A DNA stretch of 17,278 bases, taken from contig JAEEQI010000033.1 of assembly GCA_016285215.1 (NCBI GenBank), positions 1 through 17,278 of the forward strand, read 5' to 3'. A program made the position numbers and the translations under genes. Within the stretch, counting starts at the first letter, position 1; every line of letters starts with the position of its first letter. Below the pieces are notes generated by a model. That model searched no databases and was not told where the DNA came from. It worked only from the letters and a program-made list of their open reading frames with translations. Positions 1-6,771 of this stretch are shown in pieces. This stretch comes from Bacteroidales bacterium (lineage in GTDB: Bacteria; Bacteroidota; Bacteroidia; Bacteroidales; UBA932).

Positions 1-1058
1 AGCATAAAGGAGTCCGGGTATTCGATCTTGGCCTTGAGCCGGGAAATGGTCACTTTTCGGTCTTCCATAGGCCCTCGCAAGGCTTCAAGGGTAGATTTGG
101 GCGCCTCACAGAACTCGTCGGCAAAAAGCACCCCGCCCGTGGCCAGGGAGACCTCTCCGGGAAGGATATTGTCTCCGCTGCCGCCGCCCAGCATAGCCGC
201 TTTGGAGGCCGAAATATGCGGCGCCCGGAAGGGCCTCGTGCGCATAAGTCCCACCCCGCCGCTGGAGCGCCCGGCCACCGAATACACCTTGGAGGTGATG
301 GCGCTCTCTTCCCGCGTCATAGGCGGCAGAATCCCCGCCAGGGCCTTGGCAATGGAGCTTTTTCCGCTCCCCGGTGCTCCCACCAGAAGGACATTGTGTC
401 CCCCGGCGCAGGCAATCTCCACCCCGCGCTTGGCGCCCTCCTGGCCCAGGATTTCGGCAAAATCCATATAACTCTTTTCCTTCAGGGGCTGTTGGGCCCT
501 GGCGCGCCCGTAGGTCTCGGTGTTCCAGATAAGCAGGTCCGACACGTCATCGCTTCCGGACAGGATGCGCAGGACGTCGTCCAGTGTGCGAACGCCAAAT
601 AGTAGCGTATCGGTGTAGTCCACCGCCTCCAGGGCACTTTCTTCGGGCAGGATACAGCCCTTGTAGCCCATCCGCCGGGCCAGTTCCACCATAGGGAGAG
701 CCCCGCTCACCGGCCTTACGCTGGCGTCCAGGCCCAGTTCTCCCATAATGAGGTAGTTCTCCAGTTCCGGCAGTTCACGCTGCCCGGAGGCGGCAATCAC
801 TCCCAGCGCAATGGGGATGTCATAACCGCTGCCCTGCTTGTGCATATCGGCCGGCGCCAGGTTGATGACAATCTTTTTCCCGGGCACGTGAAAGCCTTTG
901 GCCTGCAGAGCCGTGACGGTTCTGAGGAGACTCTCCTTGACGGCCGCATCGGCCAGTCCCACCAAGTGGATCCCGATTCCAAGGGTAATGTTCACTTCAA
1001 TTGTTACCGGAACGGCCTCAATGCCCACGCATTTGGCCCCGTGAATGTTAACCAGCAT
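1..1058 (-). CDS. comM: ComM/YifB family Mg-chelatase-like AAA+ ATPase, C-terminus cut off by the window edge
   Basis: The reading frame opens at an ATG at 1058 and stays open for 352 codons to the left edge, so about 150-160 C-terminal residues of a roughly 510-residue family are missing. The N-terminal domain has the family's VNIHGAKCVGIEA, LVGLADAAVKESLLR and INLAPADMHKQGSGYDIPIA stretches (a ChlI-like, Lon-protease-like fold). The ATPase core follows, with Walker A GAPGSGKS near residues 227-234 (Lys233) and Walker B VLFADE with Asp314 and Glu315. In other bacteria ComM is a hexameric helicase that aids branch migration during integration of DNA by natural transformation. The segment after Walker B reads FADEFCEAPKSTLEALRG, where relatives usually have a form like FLDELPEF. 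The start lies 3 bases after the stop of the lipoprotein gene, so the two are probably one transcript. Confidence 0.95.
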   Translation of the reverse strand, partial: MLVNIHGAKCVGIEAVPVTIEVNITLGIGIHLVGLADAAVKESLLRTVTALQAKGFHVPGKKIVINLAPADMHKQGSGYDIPIALGVIAASGQRELPELENYLIMGELGLDASVRPVSGALPMVELARRMGYKGCILPEESALEAVDYTDTLLFGVRTLDDVLRILSGSDDVSDLLIWNTETYGRARAQQPLKEKSYMDFAEILGQEGAKRGVEIACAGGHNVLLVGAPGSGKSSIAKALAGILPPMTREESAITSKVYSVAGRSSGGVGLMRTRPFRAPHISASKAAMLGGGSGDNILPGEVSLATGGVLFADEFCEAPKSTLEALRGPMEDRKVTISRLKAKIEYPDSFM

Positions 1059-1061
1059 AGT

Positions 1062-2282
1062 TTATTCAATGATGACAGAGGTGAAGTAGCCGTTAAAAGA
1101 GAGGGACGTCTTCTGGCCGTCGTGAACCAGAAGGTGAGGACCCGCCCCGTTGTGCGTAAGGGCCGCGGCGTAGTGGTTATTGGACAGGAAGAGGTTCAGG
1201 GCCGAAGGGCAGGTATAAACCGCCCGCGGGACGCTCAGATCGGAATGGTTGCGGTAGAGTATATGGACGCGTCCGCCGGCATCCACGTTGGCAAAGAGGG
1301 TGTGGGGAAACAGGTAACACAGCTCGCTGAGAGGGGAATAGCCAGTACCGTGCGTGGAGGGTGTCCCGGTATCAAAAGGGGCTGTCCAGTAGGAATAAGT
1401 GTCCGGGCTAAGCTTTTGGCAGCCCTGGATCAGAACGTCGTCTCCGGAAGGGACCAGCCGGCAGGAAACAACCGTTGAGGCCGTCACATTCAGCGTTTTT
1501 ACCTGCTCGTCGCAGACCAGGACGAGGGAGCCCGAGCGCTTTTCGGCCCTCCAGAGATGCCCGCCGTGGACCCGGAGGTCGTAAAGAGCGACGGATGTGC
1601 CGGCCGGGATTATGCGGAAGGTTTCGGCCCCTCTCATTACGTGGTAATCGTTGTCTACCCGGTAGCTGTAGTAGATGTTATTGCCATCCTTGTTGAGCGC
1701 GCCGCCCCTCCAGGCCTGGCTGGAAGGGCTTCCCAGCACGCTGCCCTTGTCGCGGGAGAAGACAGCCTCTCCGTTAATCCGGTAGCAGAACCCGCCTTTC
1801 CCGGGGTGTTGGCCAAGGGTGTGGACATCCCCGTCCACCAGCAGAAAGCCCCGCAGCTGCTCTTCCCCCGCAAAGCGGAAGCGCTCGACGCCGTCACAAA
1901 GCAGCACCGTCTCGTTCCCGTCCGTGTAGTCGGTCCACAGCTGGCCGTTCCAGATGCGGTGCCGTTCGGGGTCGGGCGGCGAGGCAACCTCCTGGCGCTG
2001 CACCAGCTCTCCGTCTTTGAAAAGGAGAACCTCGGCCCCGCCCAGGCTGTCCAGCCGCCAGTTCACCGAATCCCGGAAATGAAGGGCCGTGGCATAGACG
2101 GAAGTTATTATCACGGGAAGCTCGATGGGCTTCAGATGAGGACGGGCCGAAGTATCCTCGGGCTCCTTCTGGGCGCGGGAAGAACGGTTCTGCTCCCGCA
2201 TAAAGCGGGGGAGAGAGTCCACCAGCGGCTCCTGGCAGGAGAAGACGCACAAAAGGCAGAAGAATCCAATTATCTTACGCAT
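1062..2282 (-). CDS. predicted lipoprotein of unknown function
   Basis: The 406-residue product starts MRKIIGFFCLLCVFSCQEP: a basic N-terminus, a short hydrophobic core and a lipobox-like VFSC with the acylated cysteine at residue 16. It is therefore probably a lipoprotein. I do not recognise the family. The mature part is rich in short beta-type segments with repeated aromatic/glycine turns (DGELVQ, NGQLWTD, DGVERF, DGDVHT, NGEAVFS, HDGQKT), spaced in a way that suggests a beta-propeller or similar repeated-blade fold; that is inference from the pattern only. It contains several cysteines, which is unusual for this kind of periplasmic protein. It precedes comM with a 3-base gap and is divergent from ispE. 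Two long antisense frames over it look like GC-rich shadows. Confidence 0.8.
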   Translation of the reverse strand: MRKIIGFFCLLCVFSCQEPLVDSLPRFMREQNRSSRAQKEPEDTSARPHLKPIELPVIITSVYATALHFRDSVNWRLDSLGGAEVLLFKDGELVQRQEVASPPDPERHRIWNGQLWTDYTDGNETVLLCDGVERFRFAGEEQLRGFLLVDGDVHTLGQHPGKGGFCYRINGEAVFSRDKGSVLGSPSSQAWRGGALNKDGNNIYYSYRVDNDYHVMRGAETFRIIPAGTSVALYDLRVHGGHLWRAEKRSGSLVLVCDEQVKTLNVTASTVVSCRLVPSGDDVLIQGCQKLSPDTYSYWTAPFDTGTPSTHGTGYSPLSELCYLFPHTLFANVDAGGRVHILYRNHSDLSVPRAVYTCPSALNLFLSNNHYAAALTHNGAGPHLLVHDGQKTSLSFNGYFTSVIIE

Positions 2283-2409
2283 AGCTCACAGGTTTTGTGG
2301 CCGGCAAGGTGGGAAAAGGCGGAGAGAAAACCTACAATCGTAAAAAAAGTTGTGTTGTTTGAGACGCTATTTTGTGTGTTTCTTACGATTCTTGATTAAA
2401 TTTGTGAAT

Positions 2410-3243
2410 ATGATTTGCTATCCCAACGTCAAGATCAACCTGGGACTGAAGGTCCTTAGGAAGCGGGAAGACGGGTATCACGACCTCGAAACCCTCTTCC
2501 TGCCCTATCCTGGCATAGCCGACTGCCTGGAAATCATCACCGGAGACGATTACAGCCGCACCCTCTCGGGACTCCGGGAGCGTTATTCCTCGCTCACCCA
2601 GGCCATTTCTGAGGATGGCAAACTGATGATAACCCTGGCCCGCCGGGAAGGCGTGGACTGGGACCCCCTCAAGGACCTCACGGCCAAGGCGTACTTCCTC
2701 CTCAACGCCCACTACGACCTCCCTCCTATGAAGATTTACCTGGAGAAGATCTCTCCGGTGGGAGCCGGTCTGGGCGGCGGCTCTTCCGACGCCGCCTTTG
2801 CCCTGAGGATGATCTCCACCCTGGTCAACCTGAATCTGAGCGACGAAGAGCTGGCCTCCTATGCCGCCCGGCTGGGCAGCGACTGCGCCTTCTTCATCTA
2901 CAACCGCCCTATGTTTGGAAGCGGCCGCGGAGAGGTGCTGGAGCCGTTTGACCTGGATCTGAAGGGGTATCGTATAGAAGTCTTCATCCCGGAAGGCATA
3001 GCCGTTTCTACGGCCGACGCCTACCGCGGAATCGTGCCCCGTGAGCCCGAGGTGCCGCTGAAGGAGATACTGAGCCGCCCGGTTAACAGCTGGAAAGACT
3101 GCCTGGACAACGACTTTGAACAGACGGTATTTGCCAAGTATCCGGCCCTGGCCACAGTGAAGGCGGAACTATACAAAAAAGGCGCAATCTATGCCGCAAT
3201 GTCGGGCAGTGGATCGGCCTTCTTTGGTATTTACACTGACTAA
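2410..3243 (+). CDS. ispE: 4-diphosphocytidyl-2-C-methyl-D-erythritol kinase (IspE)
   Basis: IspE phosphorylates the 2-hydroxyl of CDP-methylerythritol with ATP in the MEP pathway of isoprenoid synthesis, in the cytoplasm. The 277-residue product shows the GHMP kinase layout: an N-terminal NVKINLGL with the substrate-binding Lys8, then GYHDLETLF, the ATP-binding glycine-rich loop PVGAGLGGGSSDAA at about residues 116-129 (Asp127 is the likely catalytic Asp), and the C-terminal MSGSGSAFFG motif. The frame is open upstream to an ATG at 2350, but those 20 extra residues are hydrophobic and basic and lie outside the family, so I place the start at 2410, where the kinase fold begins. No Shine-Dalgarno is visible. 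The stop is 3 bases from the stop of the convergent anti-sigma gene. Confidence 0.95.
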   Translation: MICYPNVKINLGLKVLRKREDGYHDLETLFLPYPGIADCLEIITGDDYSRTLSGLRERYSSLTQAISEDGKLMITLARREGVDWDPLKDLTAKAYFLLNAHYDLPPMKIYLEKISPVGAGLGGGSSDAAFALRMISTLVNLNLSDEELASYAARLGSDCAFFIYNRPMFGSGRGEVLEPFDLDLKGYRIEVFIPEGIAVSTADAYRGIVPREPEVPLKEILSRPVNSWKDCLDNDFEQTVFAKYPALATVKAELYKKGAIYAAMSGSGSAFFGIYTD

Positions 3244-3246
3244 CTT

Positions 3247-4479
3247 TTACTTCTTTCCTATAGTGAAGCGCAGACCGGCCTCTACGTCAAAGCGGAGGGG
3301 CTGAACGGTGCGCAGGGACCGCGGCTGACGCTCTGTGTTGAAGAAGTAGCGGAAGCTGGGGTCAACATACAGGCCCAGGAACGGGGTAATCTTGAATTCT
3401 ACGCCAAGACCTGCGGCACCGGACCACTGGGGATACACGCCCTTCTGGTGGTGGTGGATGTCGCTGGGGCTGCTGTGAATGAGGAAGTGGTTGTCCAGCA
3501 GCCATTCTGCCGAACCGCCGGCAAAGGCGTGGATGCTCCAGCGCTTGGTGTTTACAAAGTTGTAATACACGTTAAGCGGAACGCCCAGCCAGTGCTGCTG
3601 GTTGTCTATGTCCGTCTGGGCCAGATAGAAGCCTTCTCCCTTGAAGTCTCCCACAAACGTGCGCTGCAGGTTGGTGTAGCGGATGCCGGTACCCAGAGCC
3701 CAGCGCTGGTTGAGGTTGAACTGCAAACCCAGACCCACCGAGAACGGCAGGCTGAAGCTTACCTCAGGGCTTTCGTTGTAAATGCCCACGCCGGCGTTGA
3801 GGGCCGGAGCGCCATAACGGTGGAAATCTCCGTGGATGCCGCTGCGCTGGCTGGTCTGGATGTTACCAAAGGCCAGGACGGATACCACCGGAGCCTTCTT
3901 GGCAGCCTCTTTTTCCTGCTCAAAAGCCATCTGGTTCAGGAGGGCGTGGTCGCTCTCCTGGGGCTTCCGGCTGGAAAGGGCCGAAGCCGGGGCAAAGTCT
4001 TGCGACTTTGTCAAAGAGTCCTTGACGGACTGGGGGCCTAATCCCCCAGACCCCCTGTGTCGCTCCGCTCCGGACGGATTGTCATTCCGAGGTCCCGAAG
4101 GGGCCGAGAGAATCTCTACATCTGCTTGGGCTACATAATGAGGTTTTCTCCGGGGAAGCTGTACCAGCTGGACGGGAGTCTCTTCCTGAACGGGAACAAT
4201 CTCCGTTTGGGGCACCGTTTCCCCGGATGCCTCAGACATAAATATAGAATGGTTAGAATGTACGGGTTCTTCAACCGGGGCGGCGGGCCTCAAGACCACG
4301 AAGAGGGCCACGGCCGCAGCAGCGGCCAGGGCGCCGGCATAGCCCCAGAAACGCAGCGGGATAATGCGGGCTGGCTTATTCAGCGCGGCCTCCACGCCTT
4401 CCCAAACCTTGGGAGAGACGGGCTCCTCTGCGTTCTGTAAGAGGTTTCTTACCTGTATGTCGAAATCCTTTTCTGTCAT
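3247..4479 (-). CDS. anti-sigma factor fused to an outer-membrane beta-barrel (dual membrane-spanning, Dma-like)
   Basis: The 410-residue product has three parts. Residues 1-43 form a short soluble N-terminus (MTEKDFDIQVRNLLQ, VSPKVWEGVEAAL), typical of small anti-sigma domains. Residues about 44-63 are one hydrophobic helix rich in Ala, Leu and Val. After a long Pro/Ser/Gln-rich linker, residues about 200-410 look like a PorT-type outer-membrane barrel with alternating aromatic strands (VGLGLQFNLNQRWALGTGIRY, FHRYGAP, YVDPSFRYFF) and an end of the form EAGLRFTIGKK. The same design is known in Bacteroides thetaiotaomicron as dual membrane-spanning anti-sigma factors (Dma) controlling partner ECF sigma factors (Das) and vesiculation. 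The start at 4479 overlaps the sigma stop as ATGA, implying translational coupling; the frame is open farther upstream, but that part lies inside the sigma gene. A repeat-derived segment occupies residues 121-150. Confidence 0.82.
   Translation of the reverse strand: MTEKDFDIQVRNLLQNAEEPVSPKVWEGVEAALNKPARIIPLRFWGYAGALAAAAAVALFVVLRPAAPVEEPVHSNHSIFMSEASGETVPQTEIVPVQEETPVQLVQLPRRKPHYVAQADVEILSAPSGPRNDNPSGAERHRGSGGLGPQSVKDSLTKSQDFAPASALSSRKPQESDHALLNQMAFEQEKEAAKKAPVVSVLAFGNIQTSQRSGIHGDFHRYGAPALNAGVGIYNESPEVSFSLPFSVGLGLQFNLNQRWALGTGIRYTNLQRTFVGDFKGEGFYLAQTDIDNQQHWLGVPLNVYYNFVNTKRWSIHAFAGGSAEWLLDNHFLIHSSPSDIHHHQKGVYPQWSGAAGLGVEFKITPFLGLYVDPSFRYFFNTERQPRSLRTVQPLRFDVEAGLRFTIGKK
4030..4118. repeat. 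REP-like palindromic repeat embedded in the anti-sigma coding sequence
   Basis: The stretch holds a perfect 7-bp inverted repeat, CTGGGGG (4030-4036) and CCCCCAG (4043-4049) with loop CCTAAT. A TCCGCTCCGGA palindrome follows, and then GTCATTCCGAG with an imperfect hairpin GGTCCC-GAA-GGGGCC and AGAGAATCTC. As I recall, this resembles short interspersed elements with a GTCATTCCGAG...GAATCTC core that occur between genes in many bacterial genomes. Here it is read through in frame on the minus strand as about 30 residues (ILSAPSGPRNDNPSGAERH and so on), unlike the rest of the linker. Only this copy occurs in the window. Confidence 0.6.
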
Positions 4480-5072
4480 TTTGCTTCTTTTATCATTTCC
4501 TGCAGGCGAAGCCGTGCGCGTTGCAATTTGGAGCGCGAGGTAGCTTCCGTGCATCCCAGCTCCTGGGCGATTTCCTTGTGGGAATATCCTTCCACCACGT
4601 ACATATTGAAGACCGTTCTGGCGTCTGGCGGGAGGGCTTCTATGAGCCGGACCAGTTCCTTGTACCCCATTTTCTCAAGGGGTGTGGCCTCTTCTGTAAA
4701 CAGGCCGTGGGCTTCGCTTATGTCGTCGCTCAGACCCAGGGCATCTGTTTTTCTGAGATGCATCAGTGCAGTGTTGATAAAGATTCTTCTCGCCCAGCCT
4801 TCGAAGGAGCCTGCTCCTTCATAGCTGCCCAACTTGGTGAACAATGAGATAAATCCTTCTTGCAGAACGTCTTCCGCGTCTTCCCGGTTTCCCATATAGC
4901 GAAGGCAAACCGCCATCATTTTGGGTGCCAGGGCGTCAAACAAACGCTTTTGGGCGCTGCGGTCTCCCTCCTTGCACGCGGCGGCTAACCGCTCGGGGGA
5001 CGATGCTCCGCCAGGAGACTCTTCATCTCTTGTCCACTGTATAAGATGCAGATTTGACCAAAAACGTTTCAA
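4476..5072 (-). CDS. ECF-family RNA polymerase sigma factor (ECF21/Das-like)
   Basis: Sigma region 2 spans about residues 29-107 (LAAACKEGDRSAQKRLFDAL, MGNREDAEDVLQEGFISLFTKL, GSFEGWARRIFINTALMHLRK). Region 4 spans about 140-195, with a clear helix-turn-helix, YSHKEIAQELGCTEATSRSKLQRAR. There is no extra C-terminal domain. The start is uncertain because the frame has no ATG between the promoter and region 2; an ATG at 5228 would lie upstream of the promoter and inside the divergent gene. I chose the TTG at 5072, about 25 nt after the predicted transcription start, giving 198 residues, normal for the family. CTG at about 5054 is an alternative. The TGA stop overlaps the anti-sigma start as ATGA. 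The pairing suggests the barrel protein holds this sigma factor until an envelope signal arrives. Confidence 0.85.
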   Translation of the reverse strand: MKRFWSNLHLIQWTRDEESPGGASSPERLAAACKEGDRSAQKRLFDALAPKMMAVCLRYMGNREDAEDVLQEGFISLFTKLGSYEGAGSFEGWARRIFINTALMHLRKTDALGLSDDISEAHGLFTEEATPLEKMGYKELVRLIEALPPDARTVFNMYVVEGYSHKEIAQELGCTEATSRSKLQRARLRLQEMIKEAK

Positions 5073-5102
5073 GAGGGGTCCAAAATTTGTTTTAGTGGAT
5101 AA

Positions 5103-5133
5103 CAAATATAAGAAAAACCCGTATTTTTGCAAA
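5103..5133 (-). promoter_or_regulatory. promoter of the sigma/anti-sigma operon
   Basis: Read on the minus strand, TTTG (5133-5130), a 19-nt spacer and TATATTTG (5110-5103) give an essentially perfect Bacteroidetes housekeeping promoter (TTTG near -33, TAnnTTTG near -7). Transcription would start near 5097. The -33 element touches the start codon of the divergent TPR gene. Confidence 0.65.
5122..5129 (+). promoter_or_regulatory. -7 element of the TPR-envC operon promoter
   Basis: TATTTTTG matches TAnnTTTG and ends 4 nt before the ATG at 5134. No TTG lies 19-21 nt upstream, so the -33 part is weak or absent. It sits wholly inside the spacer of the opposing sigma promoter. The predicted RNA start would be at or next to the A of the start codon. 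Confidence 0.5.
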
Positions 5134-6771
5134 ATGAAAAAGAACCTTCTGGCCCTTCTCCTCCTGTGCTTCTGTGCACTCCCCGTTCCCGCCCAGGAAA
5201 CGGACGCCAACCTGGTAGATGCGGTCACCCTTTATACCAACGGTCAAAACAAACAGGCGCGCCGGTTGCTGCACACCCTTTCGGTGGCCCAGCCCGGTAA
5301 CGACGCCGTCTGGTACTACCTGGCCCTTTCGGCCCTGAGGGACACGGATATGGAAGCGGCCACGGAGGCCAGCGAGAAAGCCGTGGCCCTGGACAGCACC
5401 AACTATTGGTACCGCCGCCTGCAGGCCCGTCTGCAGATTATCCAGAACCAGCCCCAGAAGGGAATAGACCTCTACGAGGCTATGGCGCGCGATTTCCCGG
5501 ACAACAACGGCACCTATTACGAGCTCCTGGAGCTCTATCTCCAGAACCAGCAGTTTGAGAAGGCCCTGACCGCCCTGGACGAGATTGAAAAGCAGCGCGG
5601 TCTCTCGGAAGAAGTCATCCGCACCAGATACGACGTCTACACGGCTATGGGCAAGCAGGAAGAAGGCGCAGCGCTGTTGGAAAAGTTCAACGAGCAGTAT
5701 TCCGTACCCTCCGTCCTGTCTATGCTGGGAGACTACTACCTGGCCGACTACAAGGACTCCCTGGCCCTGGTCCGCTACGAGGAAGCCCTGTCGCTGGACA
5801 GCGGCTATATCCCCGCCATCCTGGGTAAATCTGAGGTGTACCGCCATATGCGCCGCTATCCGGACTATTTCGAAACCCTGGGACCCTTCTTCTCTTCGGA
5901 AGAGGTGCAGGTCCAGAGCAAGAGTATGTATCTGGGCAACCTCACCCGTTCCCTGGACCCCAAGATCCTCCAGATCCACCGGGCGGGCTTTGACTCCCTG
6001 GCCCTCAAGGCCGCTGCCACCCATCCTTCGGACAGCACCCTCATCTCCACCATCGGCACATATTATTATAGTACCGGACGCGAGGAGGAAGCCGGCAAGT
6101 GGTTCCAGAAGAACGCCCAGCTGTATCCCGGCAGCATCCAGCATACCGCCACCTATATCCAGTACCTTCAGTTAAAGGGCCGATGGGAGGAAATGCGGGA
6201 TCTGTCTATGCAGGCCTATGAACGTTTTGACGAACTGGCCTTCCTGGATTACGCCAACCTGGGCAGCTACAACCTGGAAGACTATGACTCCATAGTCACC
6301 ATCAGCAAGATGCTGCTGGCCCGCTATCCCAAAGACAAGAACATCTGCCTCAATGCCTGGAGCCAGCTGGGAGACGCCTGCCATTCCCTGGGAGACAGCA
6401 AGGGGGCCTATAAAGCGTACAAGAACGCCCTCAAGATCAATCCCAATTATGCTCCGGTTCTCAACAACTACGCGTATTACCTGAGCCTGGAAGGCAAAGA
6501 GCTCAAGAAGGCGTACAATATGTCCAAGAAAACGGTAGAACAGGAGCCGGACAACGCCACGTACCTGGATACCTTTGCCTGGATCCTGCATCTGATGGGC
6601 AAAGACCTGGAGGCCAAGCCCTTCTTTAAGCACGCTATGCTCTACGGCGGCAAGGAGAGCGCCGTTATCCTGCGCCATTACGCCACCGTGCTGGAAGCCC
6701 TGGGAGAGGCCGATACCGCCAAAGTCTACCGCAACCAGGCCCGCCGCCTGGACGAAGCCCCCAACAAGTAA
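5134..6771 (+). CDS. secreted tetratricopeptide-repeat protein
   Basis: The 545-residue product starts with a clear signal peptide (MKKNLLALLLLCFCALPVPAQ), cleaved after about residue 21, so it works in the periplasm or attached to an envelope complex. The mature protein is helical TPR repeats. An N-terminal group lies at about residues 29-155 (LYTNGQNKQARRLLHTL; WYYLALSALRDTDMEAATEA; YYELLELYLQNQQFEKALTAL). A C-terminal group lies at about 430-530 (KGAYKAYKNALKINPNYAPV; NNYAYYLSLEGKELKKAYNM; TFAWILHLMGKDLEAKPFFK). Such proteins are scaffolds, and the exact partner is unknown. The frame is open upstream to 4921, but the signal peptide fixes the start at 5134. The stop overlaps the envC start by one base (TAATG), so the two are translationally coupled. 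Confidence 0.9.
   Translation: MKKNLLALLLLCFCALPVPAQETDANLVDAVTLYTNGQNKQARRLLHTLSVAQPGNDAVWYYLALSALRDTDMEAATEASEKAVALDSTNYWYRRLQARLQIIQNQPQKGIDLYEAMARDFPDNNGTYYELLELYLQNQQFEKALTALDEIEKQRGLSEEVIRTRYDVYTAMGKQEEGAALLEKFNEQYSVPSVLSMLGDYYLADYKDSLALVRYEEALSLDSGYIPAILGKSEVYRHMRRYPDYFETLGPFFSSEEVQVQSKSMYLGNLTRSLDPKILQIHRAGFDSLALKAAATHPSDSTLISTIGTYYYSTGREEEAGKWFQKNAQLYPGSIQHTATYIQYLQLKGRWEEMRDLSMQAYERFDELAFLDYANLGSYNLEDYDSIVTISKMLLARYPKDKNICLNAWSQLGDACHSLGDSKGAYKAYKNALKINPNYAPVLNNYAYYLSLEGKELKKAYNMSKKTVEQEPDNATYLDTFAWILHLMGKDLEAKPFFKHAMLYGGKESAVILRHYATVLEALGEADTAKVYRNQARRLDEAPNK

Noticed and set aside
1557..2399. 280-codon plus-strand frame opposite the lipoprotein gene
   Set aside because: Shadow of a GC-rich gene; no signal peptide or domain, whereas the minus-strand frame has a lipoprotein signal and fits the operon.
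2350..2409. Upstream ATG of ispE at 2350
   Set aside because: It would add 20 basic and hydrophobic residues before the conserved NVKINLGL motif, which normally lies close to the N-terminus.
4480..4554. Upstream ATG of the anti-sigma gene at 4554
   Set aside because: It would add 25 residues encoded inside the sigma gene; the ATGA overlap and the typical anti-sigma N-terminus point to 4479.
5092..6144. 350-codon minus-strand frame opposite the TPR gene
   Set aside because: Antisense shadow; the plus-strand product has a signal peptide and TPR repeats.
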